Shown here piece by piece: positions 54,305 through 63,871 of a stretch of 64,000 nt of DNA (positions are counted from its first letter, which is position 1; each line of letters opens with the position of its first letter). Source of the stretch: Roseivirga sp. 4D4. Its GTDB lineage: Bacteria; Bacteroidota; Bacteroidia; Cytophagales; Cyclobacteriaceae. Position numbers and translations under genes: made by a program. The notes under the pieces are model-generated. The model saw only the letters and a program-made list of their open reading frames with translations, made no database searches and was not told the DNA's origin. The stretch spans positions 1,037,001 through 1,101,000 of the forward strand of contig NZ_MDGP01000001.1 in assembly GCF_001747095.1 (NCBI RefSeq). The letters run 5' to 3'.

Positions 54305-55414
54305 CTAAAGCTTGTAGGTTCCATTTCTTACTTCATTCAGAACCCGATCGACATAACTCTTATAAGCCTCCGGAGTATTTTCCTTAGCTCTATTCAGCAT
54401 GGCAATGGCTTGCTTTTTCTTTCCTAGGAAATAACTACAAATGCCATGATTTAGCTGTAAATACCATGTTTCGGGGTTCTGATCAAGACCTTTTTGGGTA
54501 AGTACTTGAGCTTTTTGAAATTCCTGATCTCGCATTAAAAAAATACCAAAGTAATTTACATCAGCTGGTGTACCAATCGTATTCATAGCCTCAGAAATGG
54601 TTGAATCCAGAGCTTCAGCCAGACCAAGTTTCTTTTGGATGTTTGCCTTGGTCATTAGGTTAGTCAGGTTCTTGTTTGCCCCAAAACCATTTACTCCACC
54701 GGAAATGGATCTTTCTACCCATTGTAATGCTTCCTCCAAGTTAGTATTATGCTGTAAGCACCAATTGGCGGCATCATTCCAAGCTTGCCAACGATATGTA
54801 TTAAGACCACGTAACTCACTTCTCAGACTGGCAACTACTGTCTCATTTAAATCTACGCTGACAGTAAATGGAATTCGCTTATCTGCCCATTCCAAACCAA
54901 TTATCAAACTGTCCTCTTTTCTGTCCAGGAAGCGATAGGTCAACCTCTCTTGATTCTCTGTGTCAACCCCTGTGACATTTACCCTTAGTGTCACGTCTTT
55001 GTCAACATCAAGGTAATAGCTCCCCCAAAGGTCGTTGTTGTGGGCAAATAACAGGTCGAAACTATTTCCATTGGGTATTATGTGAAACCCATATTTACCG
55101 GCTTTTAGGCTCTGGCCCTCAATCATTACATCTGTACTGAATGAGATGGTGGTGTTCATGTTGGCCCCAGCTCTCCATGGAAAGGGATTCCCATTTTGAG
55201 GGATAACCGATTGATTATTCCAAACATCCCGATTCCTATGTGCAGGGCTGTGGTAGTCAATTTCGATTTCTGTCACTCCCAATTTCTGCATTTCTCTCAC
55301 CTGTGGACTAGCACTTGGTAAATTTAGCGTGTGAAATGCGTTCGCCCGTTGTGCTTGCAAATGGTTGATTGTGGTAAGAAATAGAATTATTAGAGTTAGG
55401 TTTCTGACTTTCAT
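54305..55414 (-). CDS. DUF2911 protein with TPR-like C-terminus (third copy)
   Basis: 369 residues with a signal peptide (about 1-21, ending LFLTTINHLQAQ). DUF2911 domain about 25-190, with a diverged signature (IDYHSPAHRNRDVW, PFPWRAGANMNTTISF, LKAGKYGFHIIP); TPR-like helices about 200-365 (LEEALQWVERSISGG, QLNHGICSYFLGKKKQAIAMLNRAKEN, read in parts). The same architecture as the protein at 18337-19185 but longer. Cotranscribed with the YD-repeat lipoprotein. Confidence 0.86.
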   Translation of the reverse strand: MKVRNLTLIILFLTTINHLQAQRANAFHTLNLPSASPQVREMQKLGVTEIEIDYHSPAHRNRDVWNNQSVIPQNGNPFPWRAGANMNTTISFSTDVMIEGQSLKAGKYGFHIIPNGNSFDLLFAHNNDLWGSYYLDVDKDVTLRVNVTGVDTENQERLTYRFLDRKEDSLIIGLEWADKRIPFTVSVDLNETVVASLRSELRGLNTYRWQAWNDAANWCLQHNTNLEEALQWVERSISGGVNGFGANKNLTNLMTKANIQKKLGLAEALDSTISEAMNTIGTPADVNYFGIFLMRDQEFQKAQVLTQKGLDQNPETWYLQLNHGICSYFLGKKKQAIAMLNRAKENTPEAYKSYVDRVLNEVRNGTYKL

Positions 55415-55487
55415 CTTAAAGAGGTTTGATATTGTTTGATATTAAAATGTTGTTTTCGGAAGGTTTAATTTGATTCAACAGGAGGGG

Positions 55488-55967
55488 TTAATCTGACCAG
55501 AGTTCCATAGTGAACATGAGCGAGATGATCTTCCAACCGCCCTTTGTTTTTATAACAGAGTAGAACTCATCGCCCATGTGAGACTTTTTACCATCTATTT
55601 GAACCCTATAATAGGTCTTGACAATCGCTCTACCTGCATCTATCATTTCAACATCTATAAAGTCAAATTCCTGATTGATCTTTTCTTCTGAATTCTTGAC
55701 AAAATCAGCAAGACCTTGGGCCGTTGTTGATTTTTTAGAGTACTCACCACTGGAGAGTCCCCGAAAAGTAGAATAGATAAGTGCCGAGGGATGAATAAAT
55801 GCGTCCAATATTAGGTTGGATTTTTGACTATTTACTCCCTTTGAAATAGAGTTGATCAACTCTTTCAATTGATCAGTATCGTCTATAGAAGATTGTGCAC
55901 TTAAGTTTAAACAGGTAAGTAGAGCTGTGACAACGACAACAATTCCTTTATTTCGCATGGCATTCAA
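55488..55967 (-). CDS. Exported NTF2-like protein
   Basis: 159 residues with a signal peptide (about 1-24, ending LTCLNLSAQ). NTF2/SnoaL-type domain: LKELINSISKGVNSQKSNLILDAFIHP, IDVEMIDAGRAIVKTYYRVQIDG, DEFYSVIKTKGGWKIISLMFTME (read in parts). Divergent from the membrane AraC regulator, matching the AraC/NTF2 pair at 42304-44105. Alternative start: Met4. Confidence 0.75.
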   Translation of the reverse strand: MNAMRNKGIVVVVTALLTCLNLSAQSSIDDTDQLKELINSISKGVNSQKSNLILDAFIHPSALIYSTFRGLSSGEYSKKSTTAQGLADFVKNSEEKINQEFDFIDVEMIDAGRAIVKTYYRVQIDGKKSHMGDEFYSVIKTKGGWKIISLMFTMELWSD

Positions 55968-56085
55968 TATGTTTTCGATGCCAATTTGCCTCAGGAAAAT
56001 GCTTCAAAGTTCCTGATTTCAGAAATTCGGATAAAGTTTTTCTGGATTCTCAAGTGCCAGTTTTGAAAAATCAACAAATTGTAGA

Positions 56086-57066
56086 ATGAACGTTTACGTG
56101 GTACTTATTGTATTCTCTTCCATTGCGGTAGCCATGTGTTTTTTCATGATTAGCTATCTCCTTTTTGTCAAAAAACAACTAAACACAAGGACCAAATTAC
56201 TGGCCTTAATCGTTTCGGCCTTGGCTGTAAGGATCGCCAAGTCAGTATTTTTCTTTTTAATTCCACAGCTATCAACTTTTGGTGTTGCCTTGGGCTTCCT
56301 GGGGTTTTCACTCCTTGGACCCCTTCTCTACTTTTATTTTCAAGGTTCATATCACAAGGAAAATCAGTTCAGTTTCAGAAAGATCGACTTGGTTCATATC
56401 ATTATCCCAGTATCAGGTTTCATAGGGATAATAACTTTAGGCAACTACCTGGATCAGTTTTATTTGGCTTGTAGCATAAGTCTAGGCTTTTATTTACTTC
56501 TGATCTTTCGCTCCCCATCGTATAATGATTTGTCTCCCTGGGATTTGATGCTTTATAGGCTCATGCTGGTCCTTCTAGTCGCGTTCACTTTTCCATACTT
56601 TTTCAAGTATGTACACTCATATGCCATAGGCACCGCGATCTCTTCTGCTGTGGTTTATTGCATGTTTTTTTACTTTCTGAAATATGCACCAAGACTTTCG
56701 ACCAAGGTAAATGAACTAGAGGTCAACTTGCAGCTGGAGCAGAAAATCATAAATGCATTGGAGTTAGATGAGGTTTACAGGCAGTCAGCTTTAACTTTAT
56801 CAGAGTTTTCTGAACTGGTAGGTGTTCCTCAGTACATTATTTCTAGAGTAACGAAGAAGGTCTATAAGAAGACTTTTCCAGAGACGGTAAACAGTCTAAG
56901 AATCTCTGATGTACAAGAAAAGTTAAAGCAATCTGATGCCAAAGGGGCCAAAATTGAACAATTAGCTTTTGATGCTGGCTTTAACACTCTTTCCACCTTC
57001 TACGCAGTTTTCAAAAAGGAAACATCCATGACGCCAAGGGAGTACCAAAGAAAACTCATTGCCTAA
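56086..57066 (+). CDS. Membrane-anchored AraC-family regulator (second copy)
   Basis: 326 residues. About seven membrane helices in residues 1-205 and an AraC HTH in about 220-326 (LTLSEFSELVGVPQYIISRVTKKVYKKTFPETVNSLRI, IEQLAFDAGFNTLSTFYAVFKKETSMTPREYQRKL, read in parts). The same architecture as the protein at 42304-43317 (for example the shared GPL(L/Y)YFY motif near residue 82). It is divergent from an NTF2-like gene and followed by a serine hydrolase. Confidence 0.9.
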   Translation: MNVYVVLIVFSSIAVAMCFFMISYLLFVKKQLNTRTKLLALIVSALAVRIAKSVFFFLIPQLSTFGVALGFLGFSLLGPLLYFYFQGSYHKENQFSFRKIDLVHIIIPVSGFIGIITLGNYLDQFYLACSISLGFYLLLIFRSPSYNDLSPWDLMLYRLMLVLLVAFTFPYFFKYVHSYAIGTAISSAVVYCMFFYFLKYAPRLSTKVNELEVNLQLEQKIINALELDEVYRQSALTLSEFSELVGVPQYIISRVTKKVYKKTFPETVNSLRISDVQEKLKQSDAKGAKIEQLAFDAGFNTLSTFYAVFKKETSMTPREYQRKLIA

Positions 57067-57189
57067 ATTTTCTTTTACAATTGTATTCAAGCTTTGAGGG
57101 CAATAGCTGAATAAGTTATTGATACATTTTCATATCTGAATTTCCGAAATCAGGATACTCGAGCTTTAAGAATATGGCAGATTGCCCTT

Positions 57190-58779
57190 ATGAATCTACA
57201 TAAGACTAAAACCCCAATCGAGATAAGTGCTAAAGGTCAGACAATAAATGTGGCTCAACAGTCTGAAAATTGCTCTTCACCATCACTCACCTGTTCTAGT
57301 TTCAAATGGCCAATTTGTCTTTTTATGCTATTATTTTATGTGGTTTGCCAAGCCCAGCCCTACCAACAAGAAATCGATAGAGTTGATAAGTTTATAGACA
57401 GCGTTAAGGCGAGGTTTAGTGAAATACCAGGACTATCAATAACGATAGTTAAAAACAACGAAACCGTTTTTACTAAGGGTTATGGATATGCCGACATAGA
57501 GTCAAAAGAGCTCGTTTCAGCAAATTCTGCGTTTTATATTGCTTCTGCTACCAAATCGTTTATCGGAGCATTGGCAGTAATACTCGAAAAAGAAGGATGG
57601 GTTGATTTACAGGCTCCTTTGACTAATTATAAGCCTTTCAAAGAATTAAGCAACCATGCCTTATTCGATGACCTGACAATAACCCACCTGCTTAACCATA
57701 CAAGTGGGTTAACGAATAACTTCATAACCTTCAGAAGTTCATACCTAGGGAACCTTAGCCATAAAAAAACTATAGAATTACTGGAAACTGCAACCCAAAA
57801 AACCGACTCTAAGTATGAGTATTCAAACTTGGGATACAACCTTTTTGCATTACTTCTGAGTGAAGAATTTGGTGATGATTGGAGAAACTTGTTGCGGGAA
57901 AAGATTTTTGAACCTATTAGAATGATAAATACTTCGAGTATCATATCAAATAACGGGTCAATGGCTAAACCATATATTTCAGCACAGCCAGAGGGCACCA
58001 TTGAAGGCTCCATGAAAACGGATGCTTTGATGCATTCAGCCGGTGGTTTGGTCAGTTCGGTGGCAGATATTGCTCAATGGATAAAATTTAACCTAAGTAA
58101 TGGAGGGCTAGGAAATAGTCAGCCCTATAAAGGAGTGATCTCAAAATCTCATAAGCAGACTGTAAAATATCCCGAGGAAAAGGGACAAATCTTTACTGAC
58201 AATGGGTACGCTCTAGGCTGGCACAATGGGACATACAAAAATAAACAAGTCGTCTATCACTTTGGAGGTTATATAGGCTATCAGTCACACATTTCTTTTA
58301 TACCGGATGAAGACCTTGGTGTTGCTGTATTTGCTAATGAGCAACACTTTGGAGATAATCTCAATAGTATCATTGCATCATATGCATATGACCTGCTTTT
58401 GGGTCTAGAACCTGACGAGACAGAATACGAGTCAAAGTTGAAGGACCTTGAAGGCTTCATAGAAAACCTAAAAAACAATTCTATCGAAAGAGACAAACAG
58501 ACAAAGCAGTATGACCTGCGTCTGTCCACGAAACTAGAAGCCTATACAGGAACTTACAAAAATGACTTTATGGGCGATGTCATAGTTACAATCGAGAAAG
58601 AAACTCTGTCATTCAGGTTTGGAGAGTTATCAGCCATAGCCGTCCCCACTGCTAATGAGGACATGATACTGGCGGAGCTAATTCCGGGAAGACCTATGGA
58701 TTTTCTTTTTCATGTCACCGAGCAAGGAGAAGTAAAAGAAATCTCAGGTGGAGGCTTACAGTTTGTGAAAGTAGAGTGA
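57190..58779 (+). CDS. Serine beta-lactamase-fold hydrolase
   Basis: 529 residues. Class C beta-lactamase/DD-peptidase-like domain: nucleophile S119-A-T-K122 (IASATKSFIGAL), Y211-S-N213 (YEYSNLGYNLFA), and HFGG near 357 (VVYHFGGYIGYQS) replacing KTG; a C-terminal beta domain (about 440-529) follows. The unusually long N-terminus makes the start uncertain: the secretion signal is around 40-56 (CLFMLLFYVVCQAQ), so Met46 at 57325 or a nearby codon may be used. Periplasmic; probably an esterase or peptidase. Confidence 0.85.
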   Translation: MNLHKTKTPIEISAKGQTINVAQQSENCSSPSLTCSSFKWPICLFMLLFYVVCQAQPYQQEIDRVDKFIDSVKARFSEIPGLSITIVKNNETVFTKGYGYADIESKELVSANSAFYIASATKSFIGALAVILEKEGWVDLQAPLTNYKPFKELSNHALFDDLTITHLLNHTSGLTNNFITFRSSYLGNLSHKKTIELLETATQKTDSKYEYSNLGYNLFALLLSEEFGDDWRNLLREKIFEPIRMINTSSIISNNGSMAKPYISAQPEGTIEGSMKTDALMHSAGGLVSSVADIAQWIKFNLSNGGLGNSQPYKGVISKSHKQTVKYPEEKGQIFTDNGYALGWHNGTYKNKQVVYHFGGYIGYQSHISFIPDEDLGVAVFANEQHFGDNLNSIIASYAYDLLLGLEPDETEYESKLKDLEGFIENLKNNSIERDKQTKQYDLRLSTKLEAYTGTYKNDFMGDVIVTIEKETLSFRFGELSAIAVPTANEDMILAELIPGRPMDFLFHVTEQGEVKEISGGGLQFVKVE

Positions 58780-58795
58780 TGAATGACAATGACAG

Positions 58796-58829
58796 CTTTT
58801 CACTAACCAGGACAAAGGTTAGTGAAAAG
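58796..58829. terminator. Hairpin between convergent genes
   Basis: CTTTTCACTAACC (58796-58808), 8-nt loop, GGTTAGTGAAAAG (58817-58829): a perfect 13-bp stem, 17 bp after one stop and 12 bp from the other. There is no T-run, but the stem and position fit a bidirectional terminator. Confidence 0.65.
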
Positions 58830-58840
58830 TTGCAGCTCTA

Positions 58841-61564
58841 TCATTTCTCCTTCCCCATCATCTCTGGTTTGATCTTCTTCTTGTCTAAGTGCTTCACCCC
58901 TTCTTTCATCCATAAAGGAGCTTCTGCATCTTTGAGGTAATGATCAAAATACTGTTTCATTCTGATTTGAAAGTCCTTTTGATTTTCTTCTTTGGAAAGG
59001 TGATGCGGTTCATCTGGGTAAGACAATAGAATCACTTCTTTGCCCAGTCTTCGGGCAGTGGAGTAATACTCAAGTCCTTGTACCCAGTCCACAGCCCCAT
59101 CTGCAGTACCGTGTAATATCATAAAAGGCGTGTTGATGTTTTGTGCGTGGTGGATGGGTGATTGGCTTCTATAAAGCTCCATATCATCCCATGGGCTTAC
59201 CGCCATTCTACCTTGTGACCATTCAAGAATAGGTCCGTTCAAGTTACCCGATCGCTTATAAGCTACATTGTACATACTGATTAGGTTGGTTAATGGAGCC
59301 CCTGTTACTACGCAGGCAAACATATCCGTTTGGGTTACGATGAATGAAGACTCATAACCACCCCAGCTATGCCCTTGTAGACCGATTCTATCCGGATCGG
59401 CATAACCTAGATCGATCACAGCCTGTGCTGCACTAGTCACATCATCCAGTGCAGAAGTACCCGGCTTGCCTTCGGTATAGATGATATCTGGCATCAACAC
59501 CAAATAACCATTGCTGGCATAAGTAGACATATGCGGTCGGTCATCATAAGTAGGCATAGAATACTGATGATGTCGCTGAGACATTTTCTCATAGAAGTAA
59601 ATCACCATTGGATACTTCTTTCCTTCCTCATAATCAGCCGGAAGTGCCAGTGTTGCTTGCAGTTTATGACCTCGCTTGTCTGTATAATCCACAAGGACTC
59701 TTTTGCCCCATTTGTATCCTGATTGCTGGGGATTGGCATCTGTCACCTTCTTGGGTCTTTTCATGGTTAGGTCAGACACCCAATAATCAGGAAAGTCAAC
59801 AAAGGTTTGCTCGGTATAGATGACCCTATCAGCACTCTTGGCCTTATTCAACCTGCCGATCATCTTATCCTCGAAACGCAAGGCCTTAGGCTTTTTGCCC
59901 ACCTTTACCTGGTAATAACCTGACTTCTTGGTTTTCTCACCATAAGCGCTGAGTAATAGATTTTCACTCACATCAAAACGATCGGCATCGGGATCTAACT
60001 GCACAAGCCTAAAACGTATCTCCTGATCCTGACCTATTCCTTGTGTTAGGTTAATTACTTCATTCGAGTTAAGTGAAAAAGCATATATATCGTATTTATG
60101 ATTCAGCATGACCCATTTGCCATCGGCAGACCAGCCAGCAATACCATAGGTGGGTTTCTCCACGGGCCTATCGAATTCAAGGTTTTGAAAATTGAGATCC
60201 GAACGGGTTGAAAGGTTGGTCGTGGCCTTGGTTTCAAAATTGTAAAGCATTGTTGCTCCATTTCGAGCATATAAAGCATAATCACCCTTTGGTGAGATGC
60301 CCATATTGTTATACACCCGCTCAGCAATCAAAGACTGATCGCCTGTGGAAGTATTCACTGCATACAAATCAGCATAGCCGGCCGGCATATTTCTAACCGC
60401 ACGATAGGCAGTATCGACCGAAGCAACCGCCCAGTTTGAATGTTGATTTGTCCGTGCGAAAGACATGTCTTCAGTACCGATTTGAATCAATCGCTTATTG
60501 CCAAGATTCAGCACAGCCGTATGCGTGGCTCTCTTATCACGATTGGCCGTAATCATTTGTCGAGATTGGACGACTTCATCTTTCCAATGCCAAACGTCCA
60601 CGTTGGCCTTTAACATGTCACTTTTCTTAACTTCCTCTGATTGCGCTTTAATACCCAAGAAGAGCTGGGTATTAGCCTCATTCCATCGAAGAGGACTGTA
60701 CTCGCTGATCACATAATTTTCTTTCTGAATAGCATACTCATTTTGGCTTGCTGGATTTGTCATACCAGCAGCCAAGCCTTCGGCCCAATAGATGTTATTA
60801 TCTCGCTCAACATTACCGTCTTTCTTATCACCAAATAGCACTGCAATCTTGTCCCCTCCCTTATTCCATGACATTTGAGCATAGGTGTAGGCACCCGTAT
60901 GCAGAGGCCATGATCTTAGGTCTGTCAAGTTAATCACATAGAGTCCATTCCCGCTATCCTCGTCCGCATCCACCGTATAGGCAAAAAGGCTTCCAGTCTT
61001 GTTGAAAGCATAACTGGAGACATTACCAATGTTCAATGTCCGGTTCCCTTGTAAATCCTTCAGAAGCAGGTCACTTCCCTTGTGTTCTGCTTTTGGATCG
61101 ACTGCGTTTTTGTGAATACCAATGTAATTTGTGGCCTCAGAAAATGAGAACGACCTGGTTCCTTTAAACTCCTGGATATTATTGTCATTCAGACTTAGCA
61201 AATGCAGGCTGCTTTGTACTCGCTTCTTCGAGGCTTTTAATTTGTCTGCTTCTGCCTTAGCAGGATCCACTAGGTAGGCTACCCATTTACTGTTTTCTGA
61301 GAATGAAACTCTTTTCCCGTTGATGGATGTCCTGATCGTGTCACCATCAATTCTTCTAACATGTAACCTGGAATCGCCTTCATTGGGCGCATAGGCGTAA
61401 GTCATCCACAGACCATCAGGTGATATAGATGTGTTGGTTATTCTGTTCCATTGGGCATAGTCTTCTAGCGTCAGCGGTTTCAGCTCTTGTCCAACAATAG
61501 GCTGGAAAAACAGAGTCAAAACAAATAAAAGACTGAAAACGCGTTGATTGAGGGTGATCTTCAT
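58841..61564 (-). CDS. S9 family prolyl-oligopeptidase-like serine peptidase
   Basis: 907 residues with a signal peptide (about 1-25, ending FQPIVGQ). An N-terminal beta-propeller (about 30-600, LNRITNTSISPDGLWMTYAY-type blades) covers a C-terminal alpha/beta-hydrolase: Ser733 (QGHSWGGYESSF), Asp822 (HGTADGAVDW) and His854 or His855 (DEPHHLSKE). The propeller limits substrates to short peptides. Exported. It lies 84 bp downstream of the PD40 regulator gene on the same strand, which may control it. Confidence 0.9.
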   Translation of the reverse strand: MKITLNQRVFSLLFVLTLFFQPIVGQELKPLTLEDYAQWNRITNTSISPDGLWMTYAYAPNEGDSRLHVRRIDGDTIRTSINGKRVSFSENSKWVAYLVDPAKAEADKLKASKKRVQSSLHLLSLNDNNIQEFKGTRSFSFSEATNYIGIHKNAVDPKAEHKGSDLLLKDLQGNRTLNIGNVSSYAFNKTGSLFAYTVDADEDSGNGLYVINLTDLRSWPLHTGAYTYAQMSWNKGGDKIAVLFGDKKDGNVERDNNIYWAEGLAAGMTNPASQNEYAIQKENYVISEYSPLRWNEANTQLFLGIKAQSEEVKKSDMLKANVDVWHWKDEVVQSRQMITANRDKRATHTAVLNLGNKRLIQIGTEDMSFARTNQHSNWAVASVDTAYRAVRNMPAGYADLYAVNTSTGDQSLIAERVYNNMGISPKGDYALYARNGATMLYNFETKATTNLSTRSDLNFQNLEFDRPVEKPTYGIAGWSADGKWVMLNHKYDIYAFSLNSNEVINLTQGIGQDQEIRFRLVQLDPDADRFDVSENLLLSAYGEKTKKSGYYQVKVGKKPKALRFEDKMIGRLNKAKSADRVIYTEQTFVDFPDYWVSDLTMKRPKKVTDANPQQSGYKWGKRVLVDYTDKRGHKLQATLALPADYEEGKKYPMVIYFYEKMSQRHHQYSMPTYDDRPHMSTYASNGYLVLMPDIIYTEGKPGTSALDDVTSAAQAVIDLGYADPDRIGLQGHSWGGYESSFIVTQTDMFACVVTGAPLTNLISMYNVAYKRSGNLNGPILEWSQGRMAVSPWDDMELYRSQSPIHHAQNINTPFMILHGTADGAVDWVQGLEYYSTARRLGKEVILLSYPDEPHHLSKEENQKDFQIRMKQYFDHYLKDAEAPLWMKEGVKHLDKKKIKPEMMGKEK

Positions 61565-61648
61565 GATTAGTATACTTGGTTGAGAATATGTCTTTTTGAC
61601 ACATTAAATATACTACTTAAATAAGGCTATAGACAAGGTGCGTATGAC

Positions 61649-63724
61649 TCACCTAAAGTCCACCATCATAATCTCATCTTCGCTTTGTTCAATTTGCACA
61701 TAGAAGATCTTAGTGCCTTCGGGATTTGCAAATAGACTTGGGCTAGCACCTTGAATTCGTTTTGCTGGAGTGAAAATGGGTACAGGTGGAACATTGATAT
61801 CATAAGACTGAAGAAAGAACTGCAGGCCAAAGCTTCTATCGACATAAACAATACCCTCTACTGTTGGTATCCAGTTACCCCAGTCCACATTGTTCATGGT
61901 CGGAATGAATAGTTCTTCTTTGCCTTCATTATTTATCCTCCATATGCCGATCGTGTCTATCCTAGTATAATAAAGCAGGCCATCTTTAGGGCTTTCATGC
62001 ATGAAATATCCGCCCTCCTTGGTTACTGCCTGAGGTTCCGATTCAGTCGCCTCAATAGATTGTTTCCAAATCTGCCAACTGCCTTCATGATTGGAAGCGA
62101 AGTAAAATAACTCCTCGTCTCTTGCAAAACGCGCATTGACCTGATCGCCATCTAAGTCAACCAGTGCAGTCATCATTTTCGAAGCAAGATCAATAGAGTA
62201 TATCGCGTGGTCTCCATCAATTCTGGCATCAAAAATCAATTGTCGGTCATCAGCTGACCAGGAAGGCATATTCAGAAAGCTTCCTTCCAATGAAGTCATT
62301 TTAGTCAGGTTGTTGTCCTCGAAATTCTTGACCCAGATTTCAAAGTGACCGGATCGATCGGAAATAAAGGCCGCCTTCTTCCCATCATGAGATAGTGACG
62401 GGTGAATTTCAGCCCTTGTAGAACTGGCCACCTCCATTGGCTGTCCAAATTGATTATTGGTTTTTTCTGTAGACCAAATTCTTGTTTGATCCCTTAGGCT
62501 TTTATATACCATTCTATCCTCCTGCCTAGCAAACTTTGGTTCTGTGGGTACTCGATCGTTGATATGAAGCCTGGAAATAAGACCTCCGTCAATAGAAGTT
62601 CTCCAAAGTGCCCAGGTTCCTGCCCGATTGGAGGAAAATACAATCTGTTTGCCCTCATCGAAAATGTCCAAACCCAATATTTGGGCATCATCAAATGTGA
62701 GTCGTGTTAAATCGCCACTGGCCAATTCCATTTTATAGATATCCCTCTGTTGACCGCTTAGATTTCTTCTAAAGATCAAGTGACTGCCATCGGGCGAAAA
62801 AACTGGGTCTCGATCTCCGATTCCTCCAGCAGCTATGGCTTCCGAAGTCTCGCCTGATTCGATATCCAAGAAATAGATCTTTCGATTATCGCCTTCTGAC
62901 TTTATATCGGTAAAGGCAATGGTCTTCCCGTCAGGTGACCAGACAAAGTCATCAGGTGATCGATAACAGTTCCCTATCTTCACTTTCTCTCCACCAAAGC
63001 TAGGCTCTTTAAAGATCTCGCAACTTCGATTTTCGGCACTCACATAAGCCATGTAATTACCATCTGGTGACCATATACCGTAACCTTGTGGACTTGGCAG
63101 CTTTGTAAATTTCATTTCACTGAGATCGTCCAACATTTTAATATGGACATCTGAATTAGGTGAACCCGGTTCGGCATAACTGAAGGATATTTTTTGACCG
63201 TCAGGAGAAATGGCGAGTGCTCTCTCAGGTCCTAGAAGTGTGGAAACAGGAATTGGATCATAAAAGCCGGTATACTGATCTTTTGAGAGCGAACTCACCA
63301 GGCCAACAGCACTCACCACCAAAGCTGATAGTACAAGCCAGAGCCAACCATTTGTTCGTGATGACTCATTAAAAATGTTAGTACCGGATTGGGAAGCAAA
63401 GTCACCAAAACGCACAGGCGCAATCAAACGATAGCCTGACTTGCTGATCGTCTCGATGTACTTTGGGCTCAAGGGATCATCATCAAGTGCCTTCCTGAGT
63501 TTTGACATTCCTCTTGTGAGGGCATTGTCAGTCACATAGACATCAGACCAAACTTCATCATGAAGTTTCTTCTTACTGACGACCTCACCCTGATGCGACA
63601 CCAAGCAAGTCAGAATCTCCATTGTCTTGAATTCCAACTTGCGATTTTCTGACCCCTTAGAGATCATCAGCAACTCGGGTTCAACCAACCAATCACCTAT
63701 TTTGAACGATTCCTTAATTCCCAT
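61649..63724 (-). CDS. CadC/ToxR-like winged-helix regulator with periplasmic PD40 propeller
   Basis: 691 residues from the ATG at 63724 (an ATG at 63772 adds 16 residues outside the domain). Winged-helix OmpR-type DNA-binding domain (about 5-105: LEFKTMEILTCLVSHQGEVVSKKKLHDEVW, VTDNALTRGMSKLRKALDDDP, IETISKSGYRLIAPV, read in parts), one membrane helix (about 124-144), and a periplasmic six- or seven-bladed TolB/WD40-like PD40 domain (SPDGQKISFSYAEPG, WSPDGNYMAYVSAE, SWSADDRQLIFDA). A one-component system sensing the periplasm. Adjacent to the S9 peptidase. Confidence 0.9.
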   Translation of the reverse strand: MGIKESFKIGDWLVEPELLMISKGSENRKLEFKTMEILTCLVSHQGEVVSKKKLHDEVWSDVYVTDNALTRGMSKLRKALDDDPLSPKYIETISKSGYRLIAPVRFGDFASQSGTNIFNESSRTNGWLWLVLSALVVSAVGLVSSLSKDQYTGFYDPIPVSTLLGPERALAISPDGQKISFSYAEPGSPNSDVHIKMLDDLSEMKFTKLPSPQGYGIWSPDGNYMAYVSAENRSCEIFKEPSFGGEKVKIGNCYRSPDDFVWSPDGKTIAFTDIKSEGDNRKIYFLDIESGETSEAIAAGGIGDRDPVFSPDGSHLIFRRNLSGQQRDIYKMELASGDLTRLTFDDAQILGLDIFDEGKQIVFSSNRAGTWALWRTSIDGGLISRLHINDRVPTEPKFARQEDRMVYKSLRDQTRIWSTEKTNNQFGQPMEVASSTRAEIHPSLSHDGKKAAFISDRSGHFEIWVKNFEDNNLTKMTSLEGSFLNMPSWSADDRQLIFDARIDGDHAIYSIDLASKMMTALVDLDGDQVNARFARDEELFYFASNHEGSWQIWKQSIEATESEPQAVTKEGGYFMHESPKDGLLYYTRIDTIGIWRINNEGKEELFIPTMNNVDWGNWIPTVEGIVYVDRSFGLQFFLQSYDINVPPVPIFTPAKRIQGASPSLFANPEGTKIFYVQIEQSEDEIMMVDFR

Positions 63725-63871
63725 ATACTTCTTTGACACAATATACGGGAGATAACAATTCTGATTGGTCAAGTCACAAAATCGTCACATAAAAAGTCCT
63801 ATTCCATCCTTTTTAGCGAGGTTGAAAGGACAAGATTTGAATGGTTTTAAATGAAAACAAAATCTCAAATC

